DNA of 64,000 bases from Nocardia albiluteola (GCF_018860155.1 NZ_JAHKNI010000004.1:434001-498000); one strand, 5' to 3'; counted from the first letter of the stretch, positions 1 to 8,011 are shown. The notes: generated by a model not told the origin, from the sequence alone. Program-made: numbers and translations.

Positions 1-691
1 TGAAGACCCGGAATCGCAACGCCGCCAGCTCGAGTGCCAGCGGCATGCCGTCCAGCCGGCGCGAGATCTGCGCCAGCGTCGCCCGATTGGCCGGCGTGCT
101 GGCGAATCCCGGTGTGACGGCGCTCGCGCGCTCGACCAGCAGCCGCACCGCATCGCTGTCGGCGTCCCGATCGGCCGTGGCCCCGGACGCGCCGGGCCGG
201 TCGCCGACCGGCAGCGGCGGCACCGGCATCACCTGCTCGCCCCCGATGCCCAGCACCTCCCGGCTGGTGGCCACGACACGCACGTCGTCGGTCGCGGTGA
301 CGATGCGCTCGGTCACCGCGGCGCACGCGTCGATGAGGTGTTCGCAGTTGTCCAGGATCAGCAGCAGCCGCCGCCCGGCCAGGAATTCCAGCAGCCGCGG
401 CAGCGGGTCGGTGGTGTCGTCGCGCAGATTCAGGGCCTCGGCGACGCTGAGCGTCACCAGGTCCGGATCGCGCACATCGGCCAGTTCGACGAGCCATACC
501 CCGTCGCGAAAGGCTCGCCCCACCGCCGAGCCCAGCTGCCGGGACAGGCGGGTCTTCCCAACCCCGCCGGGTCCGAGCAGCGTCAGGACCCGCGTGGTCG
601 GCAGGAGTCGCCGCGCGGCGGCCAGTTCGTCGTGGCGGCCGACGAAGCTGGTGACCTCGGCGGGAAGATTCCCGGTGACACGCCGCGCCAT
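1..691 (-). CDS. LuxR-type NB-ARC/ATPase transcriptional regulator, N-terminal part
   Basis: Incomplete: the gene starts with ATG at 691 on the minus strand and runs off the left edge after 230 codons. The protein opens MARRVTGNLPAEVTSFVGR, a start typical of large actinobacterial AfsR/LuxR-type regulators. It then shows a P-loop (LLGPGGVGKTRL, about residues 38-49) and an RLLLILDNCEH Walker B region near residue 110, so the visible part is the STAND/NB-ARC ATPase module. The expected C-terminal TPR region and LuxR helix-turn-helix lie outside the window. It is divergent from the F420-dependent oxidoreductase at 813, with an inverted repeat between them. Family is clear; target genes are not known. 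Confidence 0.85.
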   Translation of the reverse strand, partial: MARRVTGNLPAEVTSFVGRHDELAAARRLLPTTRVLTLLGPGGVGKTRLSRQLGSAVGRAFRDGVWLVELADVRDPDLVTLSVAEALNLRDDTTDPLPRLLEFLAGRRLLLILDNCEHLIDACAAVTERIVTATDDVRVVATSREVLGIGGEQVMPVPPLPVGDRPGASGATADRDADSDAVRLLVERASAVTPGFASTPANRATLAQISRRLDGMPLALELAALRFRVF

Positions 692-758
692 GCCCGCAAC
701 CCTATACGGGAACCGGTCGCGCGCGGACCGTCTCCGGCCGGACCGCACGGCTCCTGGG

Positions 759-780
759 CGATACGCTGAGTGGCGTATCG
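759..780. promoter_or_regulatory. Inverted repeat in divergent promoter region
   Basis: CGATACGC (759-766) and GCGTATCG (773-780) are perfect 8-bp arms separated by 6 bp. The repeat sits 33 bp before the GTG of the LLM oxidoreductase and 68 bp before the divergent LuxR-type gene. Position and symmetry suit an operator, possibly for the adjacent regulator. There is no direct evidence for the binding protein. Confidence 0.4.
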
Positions 781-812
781 ACACGCCACCCACCGTCCCC
801 AGGAGGCCTACC

Positions 813-1724
813 GTGCGGATCGGCATTCAGCTGAGCGAACCTACCGGATCGGATGGGCTCCGCGCCCTCACCGACGAGCTGCGCCGCGCCGCCGACGAGG
901 GTCTCGATTCGGCCTGGCTGGCGAACATCTTCGGCGTCGACGCGCTCACCGCGCTCGCCGTCGCGGGCAGTCAGGTGCCCGGCATCGAGATCGGCACCGC
1001 CGTGGTGCCCACCTATCCGCGCCACCCCGGGGCGCTGGCCCAGCAGGCACGCACCGCCGCGCTGGCTACCGGCCCGGGCCGGCTGACGCTCGGAATCGGC
1101 CTGTCGCATCGGATCGTGATCGAGAACATGTTCGGCTACGACTTCGAACGGCCCGCCCGGCACATGAAGGAGTACCTGTCGGTGCTGATGCCCCTGCTGG
1201 AGGGCAAGCCGGTCGCCTTCGCGGGCGAGACGGTCACGGGCAATCTGGCCCTGTCCGTGCCGAACGAGGGGACGGTCCCGGTGCTGCTGGCCGCGATGGG
1301 CCCGGCGATGCTGAAGCTCGCGGGCCGCGCGACCGACGGCACCGTGCTCTGGATGACCGGCCCGGCCACCATCCGCGACCACATCGCGCCGATCATCACC
1401 GCCGCGGCGGCCGAGGCGAACCGGCCCGCGCCGCGCGTGGTGTGCTCGCTGCCGGTCTGCGTCACCGACGACGTGGACGGCGCCCGCGAGAAGGCCGCGA
1501 AGGCCTTCTCCGTGTACAACACGCTGCCGTCGTATCGGGAGATGATGGACCGCGAGGGTGCCGCGGGTCCGGCGGATCTGGCCATCATCGGCTCGGAAGA
1601 GCAGGTGGCACAACGGATTCACGAGGTCGTCGCCGCGGGCGCGACCGAATTCGTGGCGGCCCTGTTCACCGGCGGGCCGGACGCCGACCGCACCCGCGCC
1701 GTGCTCTCCCGGCTCGCGGACTGA
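813..1724 (+). CDS. LLM-class F420-dependent oxidoreductase
   Basis: 303-aa luciferase-like monooxygenase (TIM-barrel) family protein, probably using coenzyme F420 for hydride transfer; the substrate is unknown. The GTG at 813 follows a good AGGAGG at 801-806. The reading frame stays open upstream but without a ribosome site. Family features include the N-terminal RIGIQLSE strand, the RLTLGIGLSHRIVIENMFGY segment near residues 90-109 and a C-terminal AAGATEFVAALF strand. Length fits the F420-LLM subfamily of mycolate actinobacteria (TIGR03564-like). It is followed after 3 bp by the YjbR gene, so the two are probably co-transcribed. Confidence 0.88.
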   Translation: MRIGIQLSEPTGSDGLRALTDELRRAADEGLDSAWLANIFGVDALTALAVAGSQVPGIEIGTAVVPTYPRHPGALAQQARTAALATGPGRLTLGIGLSHRIVIENMFGYDFERPARHMKEYLSVLMPLLEGKPVAFAGETVTGNLALSVPNEGTVPVLLAAMGPAMLKLAGRATDGTVLWMTGPATIRDHIAPIITAAAAEANRPAPRVVCSLPVCVTDDVDGAREKAAKAFSVYNTLPSYREMMDREGAAGPADLAIIGSEEQVAQRIHEVVAAGATEFVAALFTGGPDADRTRAVLSRLAD

Positions 1725-1727
1725 CCC

Positions 1728-2144
1728 GTGGCCCGGCCCCGGCGTGCGCGAGTCGACGACGTGCACGAGCTGGCGCTGGCCATGCCGTACGTCACGGTCG
1801 AGTACGGGTCGGGTGAAAATCCGGTCTACCAGGTCGGGCACAAGTCGTTCGTCTTCTTCCGGACCCCGCGCCCGGACGCGGTCGATCCGGACACCGGGGA
1901 GCGGTACCCCGACGTGATCGTGATCTGGGTGCCCTCGGAGTCCGACAAGCTGGCGCTGGTGCAGGATCCGGACTCGCCCTGGTTCACCACAAAGCACTTC
2001 GACGGCCATCTGTCGGTACTGGTGCGGGCGAGCAGGCTCGGTGAGCTCGCCCTGAACGAGCTGCGCGAGGTGGTGCAGGACGCCTGGCTGTGCCGGGCCT
2101 CGCCGACGCGGGCGCGGCGCTGGCTGGCCGAAAACCGTCTCTGA
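1728..2144 (+). CDS. MmcQ/YjbR family DNA-binding-like protein
   Basis: 138 aa, GTG start 3 bp after the stop of the LLM oxidoreductase. It matches the compact MmcQ/YjbR (double-wing, CyaY-like) fold family: an N-terminal helix (VDDVHELALAMPYV), then a strand with a conserved Gly/Phe pair (VGHKSFVFFRT), a central DVIVIWVPSES strand and a C-terminal helical VVQDAWLCRASPTRARRW segment. The cellular role of the family is not established; DNA binding has been proposed from its structure. Its stop is convergent with ribBA, 26 bp away. Confidence 0.85.
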   Translation: MARPRRARVDDVHELALAMPYVTVEYGSGENPVYQVGHKSFVFFRTPRPDAVDPDTGERYPDVIVIWVPSESDKLALVQDPDSPWFTTKHFDGHLSVLVRASRLGELALNELREVVQDAWLCRASPTRARRWLAENRL

Positions 2145-2170
2145 CACAACTGGTTTCGTTCGGGCGCGCA

Positions 2171-3400
2171 TTACCCCGTCGCCGGGATCGCGTCGGCCAC
2201 CTCGAGCTGATGCCGCATGCGATCGCGCTTGGTGCGCAGGTAGTGCACATTGTGTTCGGTCGGATCGGTCTGCAGGGGGATGCGCCGGGTGACCGGGATC
2301 CCGCGCGCCTCCAGGCCGAACTGCTTGGCGGGGTTGTTGCTCAGCAGCCGCACCGACCTCACACCCAGATCCTCGAGGATCTGCGCGCCCGCGTCGTAGC
2401 GGCGGGCATCGATCGGCAGCCCCAATCGCAGGTTGGCATCCACGGTGTCGGCGCCGCCGTCCTGTAATTCGTAGGCGCGCAGCTTGTTCAGCAATCCGAT
2501 GCCGCGGCCCTCCTGCCCGCGCAGATACACCACCACGCCGCGGCCGGCGGTAGCCACCTCCCGCAGCGAGGCCTCCAGTTGGGCGCCGCAGTCGCAGCGC
2601 AGCGAGCCGAACGCGTCGCCGGTCAGGCACTCCGAATGCAGCCGGGTCAGGACGTCGTCGCCGCTCGGATCGCCGAAGACCATCGCCAGATGCTCGGTGT
2701 CCGCGCTGTCGTCTCGGTAACCCATGAGCCGGAATTCGCCGAAGCGCGTGGGCATCCGGGTTTCCGCGAGCCGGGTCACCGTGCGCTCCAGTCGATTTCG
2801 ATGATCGATCAGATCGGCGATGGAGATGATCGGAATGCCGTGCGTGCGGGCCAGGATCAGCAGTTCCGGCAGCCGCGCGATCGAACCGTCGTCCTGCACC
2901 ACCTCCGCGATCACGCCCGCCGGGCGCAGCCCCGCCAGGCGCAGTAGATCCACCGCGGCCTCGGTGTGGCCGGGCCGCCCGAGGACCCCGCGCGGATGGG
3001 CGCGCAGCGGGAAGACGTGACCGGGGCGGGTGAGGTCGCCGGGCGTGGTGCGCGGGTCGGCGAGCAGCCGCATGGTGTGTGCGCGGTCCGCGGCGGAGAT
3101 GCCGGTGGTGATCCCGGCCGCCGCATCCACCGAGACGGTGTAGGCGGTGCCCTTGGGATCCTCGTTCACCGCCGTCATCGGGGGCAGCGCCAGCCGGTCC
3201 AGATCCTCGCCCGGCATCGGCACGCACAGCACACCGCTGGTGTGGCGCACCAGGAATCCGACGGTCTGCGCGGTCGCCAGTTCGGCGGCGAGCAGCAGAT
3301 CACCCTCGTTCTCGCGGTCTTCGTCATCGACCACCAGCACGGGCCCGCCGCCCGCCAGCGCGGCCACCGCGGCCTGGATCGAGTCGAGTTCAGCTGTCAT
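2171..3400 (-). CDS. ribBA: Bifunctional 3,4-dihydroxy-2-butanone-4-phosphate synthase / GTP cyclohydrolase II
   Basis: 409 aa. The N-terminal half (about 1-205) is DHBP synthase with the acidic [13 protein letters not shown] metal/substrate motif. The C-terminal half is GTP cyclohydrolase II with zinc-ligand cysteines in [18 protein letters not shown] and the [10 protein letters not shown] loop. Together they make both precursors of riboflavin. I start it at ATG 3400 because AAGGAGG lies just upstream; the frame extends to 3559 but that segment looks non-coding. It sits next to a flavin-dependent catabolic cluster rather than a rib operon, and a GAAATATTCC element 30 bp upstream resembles elements before the cluster genes, which suggests co-regulated flavin supply. 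No FMN riboswitch was seen. Confidence 0.95.
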   Translation of the reverse strand: MTAELDSIQAAVAALAGGGPVLVVDDEDRENEGDLLLAAELATAQTVGFLVRHTSGVLCVPMPGEDLDRLALPPMTAVNEDPKGTAYTVSVDAAAGITTGISAADRAHTMRLLADPRTTPGDLTRPGHVFPLRAHPRGVLGRPGHTEAAVDLLRLAGLRPAGVIAEVVQDDGSIARLPELLILARTHGIPIISIADLIDHRNRLERTVTRLAETRMPTRFGEFRLMGYRDDSADTEHLAMVFGDPSGDDVLTRLHSECLTGDAFGSLRCDCGAQLEASLREVATAGRGVVVYLRGQEGRGIGLLNKLRAYELQDGGADTVDANLRLGLPIDARRYDAGAQILEDLGVRSVRLLSNNPAKQFGLEARGIPVTRRIPLQTDPTEHNVHYLRTKRDRMRHQLEVADAIPATG

Positions 3401-3420
3401 GCCGACCACCTCCTTGTATA

Positions 3421-3439
3421 TGCCTAATAGAAATATTCC
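3421..3439. promoter_or_regulatory. Shared operator-like element before ribBA
   Basis: TGCCTAATAGAAATATTCC. The core GAAATATTCC (3430-3439) is close to a palindrome. It is 15/19 identical to the reverse complement of 5821-5839 before iclR. The sequence just after it (AATATTCCGG, then GAGTTACC) also resembles the region before padR. Confidence 0.5.
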
Positions 3440-3515
3440 GGCCGCTGAGTTACCAGGTGATGTTCCGGTCAGCGGGATCGGTGTCCGCCGACATCCGCGA
3501 TCGGCGCGCGGCGGC

Positions 3516-3546
3516 TTGACGTGAACTTCGGTTGAGGTCGCACGCT
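3516..3546 (+). promoter_or_regulatory. MerR-type long-spacer promoter, probably leaderless
   Basis: TTGACG (3516-3521) is followed after 19 bp by a weak CACGCT (3541-3546). The spacer overlaps an imperfect dyad, ACGTGAAC/GTTGAGGT, with half-sites matching 6 of 8 bases. A 19-bp spacer carrying a dyad is typical of promoters activated by MerR-family proteins. The methyltransferase ATG begins 7 bp after the -10, so the transcript would be leaderless. No MerR gene is present in the window. Confidence 0.45.
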
Positions 3547-3552
3547 GAGTGC

Positions 3553-4218
3553 ATGACACGCCCCGTTGAGTCCTGGAACCACGTCTACGACACCGATACC
3601 GCGCCCTGGGTGATCGGGCAGCCGCAACCGGAGATCGTCGCGCTCGAGCGCGACGGCTGGATTCGCGGGCGGGTGCTCGATGCCGGCTGCGGCGCCGGTG
3701 AGCACACCATCGCGCTGACGCGCCTGGGCTACGACGTGCGCGGGGTCGACCTGTCGCCCAGCGCCCTGGCCTTCGCGCGCCGCAACGCCGCCGGCCAGGG
3801 GGTGCCCGCCGCGCGGTTCGAGCTCGCCGACATGGTGGCGATGGGCGATGATCCGGACCTCGCCGCCGAGCTCGGCGTCTTCGACACCGTCGTGGACAGC
3901 GCGCTGTTCCACGTATTCCGGGAGAATCCGCCGGCCCGGGCGAGCTATGTGCGCGCCCTGCACGCGTTGTGCGCCCCGGGCGGCCGCGTGCACGTGCTGG
4001 CCCTGTCGGACGTCGAGCCGGGCTTCGGTCCGCGGATCAGCGACGGGCTGATCCGTGAATCCTTCACCACCGGATGGGAATTGGAGGACCTGCGGCCCGC
4101 ACGGTATCTCGGGCGGATCACCGAGGCGCTGTCGCCGGAGTCGCTGGCCGGGGTGAGCGCCGGGCCGGACGGGACCGTCCGGGCCGCGGCCTGGCTGGCC
4201 CGCATCGTGCGGCGCTGA
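3553..4218 (+). CDS. Class I SAM-dependent methyltransferase
   Basis: 221 aa. Motif I is [15 protein letters not shown] (about residues 44-58), followed by the acidic ribose-binding GVDLS and a later [12 protein letters not shown] motif, giving a complete small Rossmann methyltransferase. Substrate unknown; related proteins include thiopurine/tellurite-type methyltransferases. ATG 3553 is preferred over the in-frame TTG at 3532 because a promoter with its -10 at 3541-3546 would start transcription at the ATG itself. It is divergent from ribBA and convergent with the PadR gene. It is probably controlled by a MerR-family activator, but this rests on promoter shape alone. Confidence 0.85.
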   Translation: MTRPVESWNHVYDTDTAPWVIGQPQPEIVALERDGWIRGRVLDAGCGAGEHTIALTRLGYDVRGVDLSPSALAFARRNAAGQGVPAARFELADMVAMGDDPDLAAELGVFDTVVDSALFHVFRENPPARASYVRALHALCAPGGRVHVLALSDVEPGFGPRISDGLIRESFTTGWELEDLRPARYLGRITEALSPESLAGVSAGPDGTVRAAAWLARIVRR

Positions 4219-4243
4219 GTCGGCGACGGTCGGGTTCCGGGCC

Positions 4244-4873
4244 TCAGGGTTTCGTGGTGCGCGTGGACTTGGATGATCGGGACTTGGTGCGGCCCTGTGT
4301 CTTTCGGCTCTGCTTCTGCAGGTTGTCCAGATCCGCGAGCAGATCCTTGGCGAATTCGCGCTCGGCCTCGTAATGGCGCACGCACCAGCGCAGCACGGCG
4401 GTCGGGAAGGCCCAGTCCGGGTTGGCGTGCGAGCCCTCGGCGTCGGCCTCGGCGCGCCGGCGCAGGGTCTCCGCGTTGTCGATGTGCTCGGTGAGGATCG
4501 AGCGCAGCCGGTCCGGCTCGGCGAGGTGGCCCAGCCAGGCCCGCAGCATCACGCTGTGCTTGAGCACCGGGGCCTCGACGGGGGAGTGATTGACCCAGTG
4601 CGACACCGCCTCCCGACCCTCAGCCGTGATCGCGTACATGCGCTTGCCGCGGATCCCGTCCTCGTTCAGCACCGTGCGGGAGGTGACGTAGCCGTGTTTC
4701 TCCAGGCGCTTGAGCTCGGCGTAGATCTGACTGAACGAGGGGCTCCAGTAGAAGAACTGCAGGCTCCAGTCGGCCCACTTCTTCAGGTCGTACCCCGACA
4801 GCTCCTGCGCATGCGAGAGCATCCCGAGCACGGCCCAGGAGGTGGTCGGCAGGTCGGCGCCAGATCTCATCAT
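4244..4873 (-). CDS. PadR family transcriptional regulator
   Basis: 209 aa. The N-terminal winged helix (SWAVLGMLSHAQELSGYDLKK) and the following FSQIYAELKRLEKHGYV recognition segment are diagnostic of PadR. The C-terminal half is a Vir-like helical dimerisation region, ending in a Lys/Arg/Ser/Thr-rich tail (KTQGRTKSRSSKSTRTTKP). Start is one of two adjacent ATGs (4873/4870). It lies 35 bp downstream of the co-directional IclR gene, and an operator-like GGAATATTCC sits between them. By position it probably regulates the neighbouring oxygenase cluster and itself; the effector is unknown. Confidence 0.9.
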   Translation of the reverse strand: MMRSGADLPTTSWAVLGMLSHAQELSGYDLKKWADWSLQFFYWSPSFSQIYAELKRLEKHGYVTSRTVLNEDGIRGKRMYAITAEGREAVSHWVNHSPVEAPVLKHSVMLRAWLGHLAEPDRLRSILTEHIDNAETLRRRAEADAEGSHANPDWAFPTAVLRWCVRHYEAEREFAKDLLADLDNLQKQSRKTQGRTKSRSSKSTRTTKP

Positions 4874-4889
4874 CGAACTATATCGCCCA

Positions 4890-4899
4890 GGAATATTCC
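4890..4899. promoter_or_regulatory. Shared operator-like element before padR
   Basis: GGAATATTCC is a perfect 10-bp palindrome 17 bp upstream of the PadR start. The longer context AATATTCCGG, CG, then GAATTACC repeats the context of the ribBA element (AATATTCCGG, CG, GAGTTACC) with a one-base length difference. This supports a common binding site. Confidence 0.5.
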
Positions 4900-4908
4900 G
4901 GTCGGGAA

Positions 4909-5790
4909 TTACCGCCACCGCGAGCGGCGCGGGTACAGCGTGCGCCCGGCCTCGTGGGCGACCTCCAGCACGACCCGGGCGAGCCGGTCGAAACTCATCG
5001 CATCGGCCGGGCCCGAGAGCGACAGAGCCGCGGTGGCCGCGCCGCGACCGCGCAGCGGCGCTGCGACACAGGCGATTCCGGGCATTGCCTCCTCGCGGTC
5101 GATCGCCACTCCCTGGCGCAGCCGGATCTGGGCGAGCTCGCGCTGCAGGACCTCGGGCTCGCAGAAGGTGCGGGGGGTCAGCCGCGGCAGCCGCGTCCGG
5201 AAGGCGGCCTCCGCGATCGGGGGCTCGAGGGCCGCGAGCATGGCCTTGCCCAAACCGGTTGCGTGCGCGGGCATCCGGCCGCCCAGGCGGGTCGGCAACC
5301 CGGCGGCGAAACGGCCGCCCACCTTGTCCAGGTACACCACCTCGCGGCCGTCGAGCACCGCCAGATGCCCGACCATGCCGGTGCGCTGGGCCAGCTCGTG
5401 CAGCAGGGGACTGACGGTGTCGCGGATCTCGTTGTGGTCGGCGGTGAGCCCGCCCAGCTCGAGGGTTCGCATGCCGAGGCGATAGCCGCCGGAGGTATGC
5501 GCCAGCCACCGCAGCCGGATCATCTGGTCCAGGATCCGGTGCACCGTCGAGCGCGGAAGTCCGGTTCGCTCAACGATTTCCAGCAGCGTCAGGGTCGGGG
5601 TGGCGGCATCGAACGCGTCCAGGATCAGCGTCATGCGCTCGATCATCGACACGGGAATCGAGCGGGCGGGGGCGGCGGCGGCCGGCGCCGCCACGGTGGT
5701 GCGGGCGGGGGTCGGGGCGGGCCGGGTGCCGGTCACGGGGCGGTGCGCCGGGATGGCGCGGCCGGTGGTGGGCAGTACGGTGACGGCCAT
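4909..5790 (-). CDS. IclR family transcriptional regulator
   Basis: 293 aa. An unusual ~45-residue Pro/Ala/Thr-rich N-terminal extension precedes the winged helix (MTLILDAFDAATPTLTLLEI then GLPRSTVHRILDQMIRL). The C-terminal effector domain begins around residue 115 and has the family pattern ATGLGKAMLAAL and IACVAAPLRG. ATG 5790 has GGAGG 8 bp upstream. It is transcribed away from the HsaB/KshA/HsaC operon with a 221-bp divergent region, the standard arrangement for an IclR controlling an aromatic or steroid catabolic operon. The inducer cannot be told from sequence. Confidence 0.92.
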   Translation of the reverse strand: MAVTVLPTTGRAIPAHRPVTGTRPAPTPARTTVAAPAAAAPARSIPVSMIERMTLILDAFDAATPTLTLLEIVERTGLPRSTVHRILDQMIRLRWLAHTSGGYRLGMRTLELGGLTADHNEIRDTVSPLLHELAQRTGMVGHLAVLDGREVVYLDKVGGRFAAGLPTRLGGRMPAHATGLGKAMLAALEPPIAEAAFRTRLPRLTPRTFCEPEVLQRELAQIRLRQGVAIDREEAMPGIACVAAPLRGRGAATAALSLSGPADAMSFDRLARVVLEVAHEAGRTLYPRRSRWR

Positions 5791-5820
5791 ATGTACCTCC
5801 GTTGGCTCATATGCAGTCTA

Positions 5821-5839
5821 GAAGTATTTCGACTAGGCA
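5821..5839. promoter_or_regulatory. Shared operator-like element before iclR
   Basis: On the minus strand it reads TGCCTAGTCGAAATACTTC; the core on the plus strand is GAAGTATTTC. Flanking ATGC-AGTC and GACTAGGCAT form a further imperfect dyad. It lies 31 bp upstream of the IclR start, the same spacing as at ribBA (30 bp). Confidence 0.5.
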
Positions 5840-5985
5840 TGTGCGGTTTTGTCATTAGTGGTACCAGTCACAGTGGCCTGTCGGCGCGCATGGCGAATCG
5901 GTGGAACTACGTATTTGTTCCCGGTGACCGGGTCTACGTATTGCCCCATAGGCGCCCCGACCTGGTCTGATGACTGTCAGCTATA

Positions 5986-6004
5986 TGACTGATCGAAATA
6001 AGGA
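5986..6004. promoter_or_regulatory. Half element overlapping the leader of the flavin reductase
   Basis: TGACTGATCGAAATA (5986-6000) matches the left half of the ribBA and iclR elements (TGMCTRRTMGAAATA) and runs straight into the AAGGAGG ribosome site. Binding here would block translation initiation or early transcription of the operon. Confidence 0.4.
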
Positions 6005-6011
6005 GGGCGCC

Positions 6012-6503
6012 GTGGAGACGGTGAAAGCGCCGGATGCGGGCGAGAACTTCAAGGCCGTGCTGAGCCGGTTCTGTACCGGCGTCACGGTGATCACCGCCCT
6101 GGACGACGGTGCACCGGTCGGCTTCAGCTGCCAGTCGTTCTCGTCGCTGTCCCTGGATCCGCCCGCGGTCTGCTTCTTTCCCGCGCGCACCTCGACCTCG
6201 TGGCCGCGCATCCGCCGGGCCGGACGGTTCTGCGTCAACATCCTGGCCCACGACCAGCAGGACGTGTGCCGCGCGCTGGCTCGCAGCGGCACCGACAAGT
6301 TCGCCGGGGTCGACTGGACCCCCTCGTACAACGGGGCGCCGCGGCTGGCCGGCGCGCTGGCGGCCATCGACTGCGAGTTCGACCGCGAAGTCGACGGCGG
6401 GGACCACACCATCGTGATCGCCCGGGTGACCGATCTCGTCGAGCACTCGCAGGAGCCGCCGCTGCTGTTCTACCGGTCCGCGTTCGAGCGGCTCGAGCGG
6501 TAG
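6012..6503 (+). CDS. Flavin reductase, HsaB-like component of a two-component monooxygenase
   Basis: 163 aa from GTG 6012, chosen because AGGAGG at 6001-6006 is ideally placed; in-frame ATGs at 5970 and 5985 are alternatives. It belongs to the FMN-binding split-barrel flavin reductases: FCTGVTVITALDDG, PVGFSCQSFSSLSLDPPAV, GRFCVNILAHDQQDVC and a C-terminal PPLLFYRSAF. The pattern is very close to HsaB, which feeds reduced flavin to the HsaA hydroxylase of steroid ring A/B breakdown. No HsaA-like flavin monooxygenase is adjacent, so its partner is elsewhere or different. First gene of the four-gene catabolic operon. Confidence 0.88.
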   Translation: METVKAPDAGENFKAVLSRFCTGVTVITALDDGAPVGFSCQSFSSLSLDPPAVCFFPARTSTSWPRIRRAGRFCVNILAHDQQDVCRALARSGTDKFAGVDWTPSYNGAPRLAGALAAIDCEFDREVDGGDHTIVIARVTDLVEHSQEPPLLFYRSAFERLER

Positions 6504-6588
6504 ACCCGGGCCCGACGCGAACCTGCTCCCGCCCAGCGGGACTTCGACCTGTCGGCGAGCTCACCCGACGGCACTATCGGTATCGACC

Positions 6589-6598
6589 GAAGTATTTG
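6589..6598. promoter_or_regulatory. Shared element before kshA-like gene
   Basis: GAAGTATTTG, nine bases identical to the iclR element core (GAAGTATTT). It lies 10 bp upstream of the ATG and just before the GGAGG ribosome site. It may allow separate control of the oxygenase within the operon. Confidence 0.35.
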
Positions 6599-6608
6599 GA
6601 GGAAGTAC

Positions 6609-7742
6609 ATGACCGACGCCGAGATCCGCGTCATAGATGCGGCCGGACCGCCCGCACGGTACGCCCGCGGCTGGCACTGCCTCGGTCTCGCGGACACCTT
6701 CCGCGACGGCACCCCGCACACCGTCACCGCGTTCGGCACCGAACTGGTGGTGTTCGCCGGTGAGGACGGAAAACTCAACGTACTCAACGCCTATTGCCCG
6801 CACATGGGCGGCAATCTGGCCGACGGAACCGTCAAGGGCAACTCCATCGCCTGCCCGTTTCACGACTGGCGCTGGGGCGGCAACGGCCGCTGCACCGGCA
6901 TCCCGTATGCGCGCCGGGTGCCGCCGCTGGCCCGCACCCGGGCGTGGCCGACGCTGGAGGAGAACAAGCAGCTATTCGTCTGGAACGATCCGGAGGGTTC
7001 CAAACCCCCCGCGGAGCTGGCGATTCCCCGGATCGACGCCGCGTTCGACGACGAGTGGACCGACTGGACCTGGAACACCATGATCGTCGAGGCCAACTGC
7101 CGCGAGGTCGTCGACAACGTGGTGGACATGGCGCACTTCTTCTACGTGCACTACGGTTTCCCGACCTACTTCAAGAACGTCTTCTCCGGCCACACCGCGA
7201 GCCAGTACATGACCTCCATCTCCCGCGAGGACATGATGGGCGAGACCGCGAAGGCGCTGGGCGGCAAGAACACCCTGCAGTCCGAGGCCTCCTACTACGG
7301 TCCCTCGTACATGATCGACTACCTGCGCAGCGAGAGCCCGGGCCTCACGGTGGAGGGCTATCTGATCAACTGCCACTACCCGATCACCGAGAATCGGTTC
7401 GTGCTGCAGTACGGCGCCATCGCCAAGCGGCCCCAGGGCGTTCCGCCGGAGCAGGCGCAGCAGATCGCGGAGAAGTTCGTCGGCGGGTTGGGCCGCGGAT
7501 TCGAGCAGGACGCGGCAATCTGGAAGCGTAAATCCCGCATCAACAATCCGCTGCTGTGCGAGGAGGACGGCCCGGTCTACCAGCTGCGCCGCTGGTACGA
7601 GCAGTTCTACACCGATGCCGCCGAGGTGAGCGCGGAGATGACCGACCGCTTCGAATTCGAGGTGGACACCACCCGCGCCGTGACCGCCTGGGAGGCCGAG
7701 GTGGCCGAGAATCTGGCCAAGCGGGCGGCGGCCGACGTGTGA
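6609..7742 (+). CDS. kshA: Rieske non-heme iron oxygenase, 3-ketosteroid 9alpha-hydroxylase oxygenase-like (KshA)
   Basis: 377 aa. The Rieske [2Fe-2S] site is YCPHMGG ... ACPFHDWRWGG (Cys-X-His and Cys-X2-His). The mononuclear iron motif is NVVDMAHFFYVHYGFP (Asp-X2-His-X4-His), in the form seen in KshA proteins. KshA hydroxylates C9 of 3-ketosteroids, opening ring B, and needs a reductase (KshB) that is not encoded here. GGAGG 6 bp before the ATG supports the start. Neighbours resembling HsaB and HsaC support a steroid or related polycyclic substrate. Many actinobacteria carry several KshA paralogues with different substrates, so the exact substrate is open. Confidence 0.9.
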   Translation: MTDAEIRVIDAAGPPARYARGWHCLGLADTFRDGTPHTVTAFGTELVVFAGEDGKLNVLNAYCPHMGGNLADGTVKGNSIACPFHDWRWGGNGRCTGIPYARRVPPLARTRAWPTLEENKQLFVWNDPEGSKPPAELAIPRIDAAFDDEWTDWTWNTMIVEANCREVVDNVVDMAHFFYVHYGFPTYFKNVFSGHTASQYMTSISREDMMGETAKALGGKNTLQSEASYYGPSYMIDYLRSESPGLTVEGYLINCHYPITENRFVLQYGAIAKRPQGVPPEQAQQIAEKFVGGLGRGFEQDAAIWKRKSRINNPLLCEEDGPVYQLRRWYEQFYTDAAEVSAEMTDRFEFEVDTTRAVTAWEAEVAENLAKRAAADV

Positions 7743-7753
7743 AAGTAGGTGCC

Positions 7754-8011
7754 ATGGAACAGGTTTCGTGCCGGACGTGCGGCTCGTGCGTGCTGGTGGA
7801 GAAGTACAGCATGCAGCACACGAGCGTGCAGTGGAATGCCGCGGCCGTCGCGGCGTGCCCCGAGATCGCCGGCGACGACGGGCGCATGCGCACCTGCCAC
7901 ATGCTGCGCGACAGCATCGACGACGCCGTGGCCGCCGGAGTGATCGGCGTCAGCACGCGCGAGATGGACGTGCACAACCGCGGCCGCGTGCCGCTTCCCG
8001 GAATCGGATAA
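7754..8011 (+). CDS. Small cysteine-containing protein of unknown function
   Basis: 85 aa between the KshA-like oxygenase (11-bp gap) and the extradiol dioxygenase (12-bp gap). It has a Cys cluster near the N terminus (SCRTCGSCVLVEKYS), then ACPEI and RTCHML, so five cysteines in total. The pattern suggests metal or Fe-S binding, or a redox role linked to the oxygenase, but it is not a recognisable ferredoxin or rubredoxin. No signal peptide or membrane segment. Conservation of frame and tight spacing make it a real gene. I cannot assign a function. Confidence 0.75.
   Translation: MEQVSCRTCGSCVLVEKYSMQHTSVQWNAAAVAACPEIAGDDGRMRTCHMLRDSIDDAVAAGVIGVSTREMDVHNRGRVPLPGIG

Noticed and set aside
702..3227. 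Minus-strand ORF of 841 aa across the LLM oxidoreductase, YjbR and ribBA
   Set aside because: It covers three well-supported genes, has no domain match and shadow composition.
3401..3552. FMN riboswitch upstream of ribBA
   Set aside because: The leader is too short and lacks the conserved AGGGGTGAAATTCCC-type core; an operator-like element is present instead.
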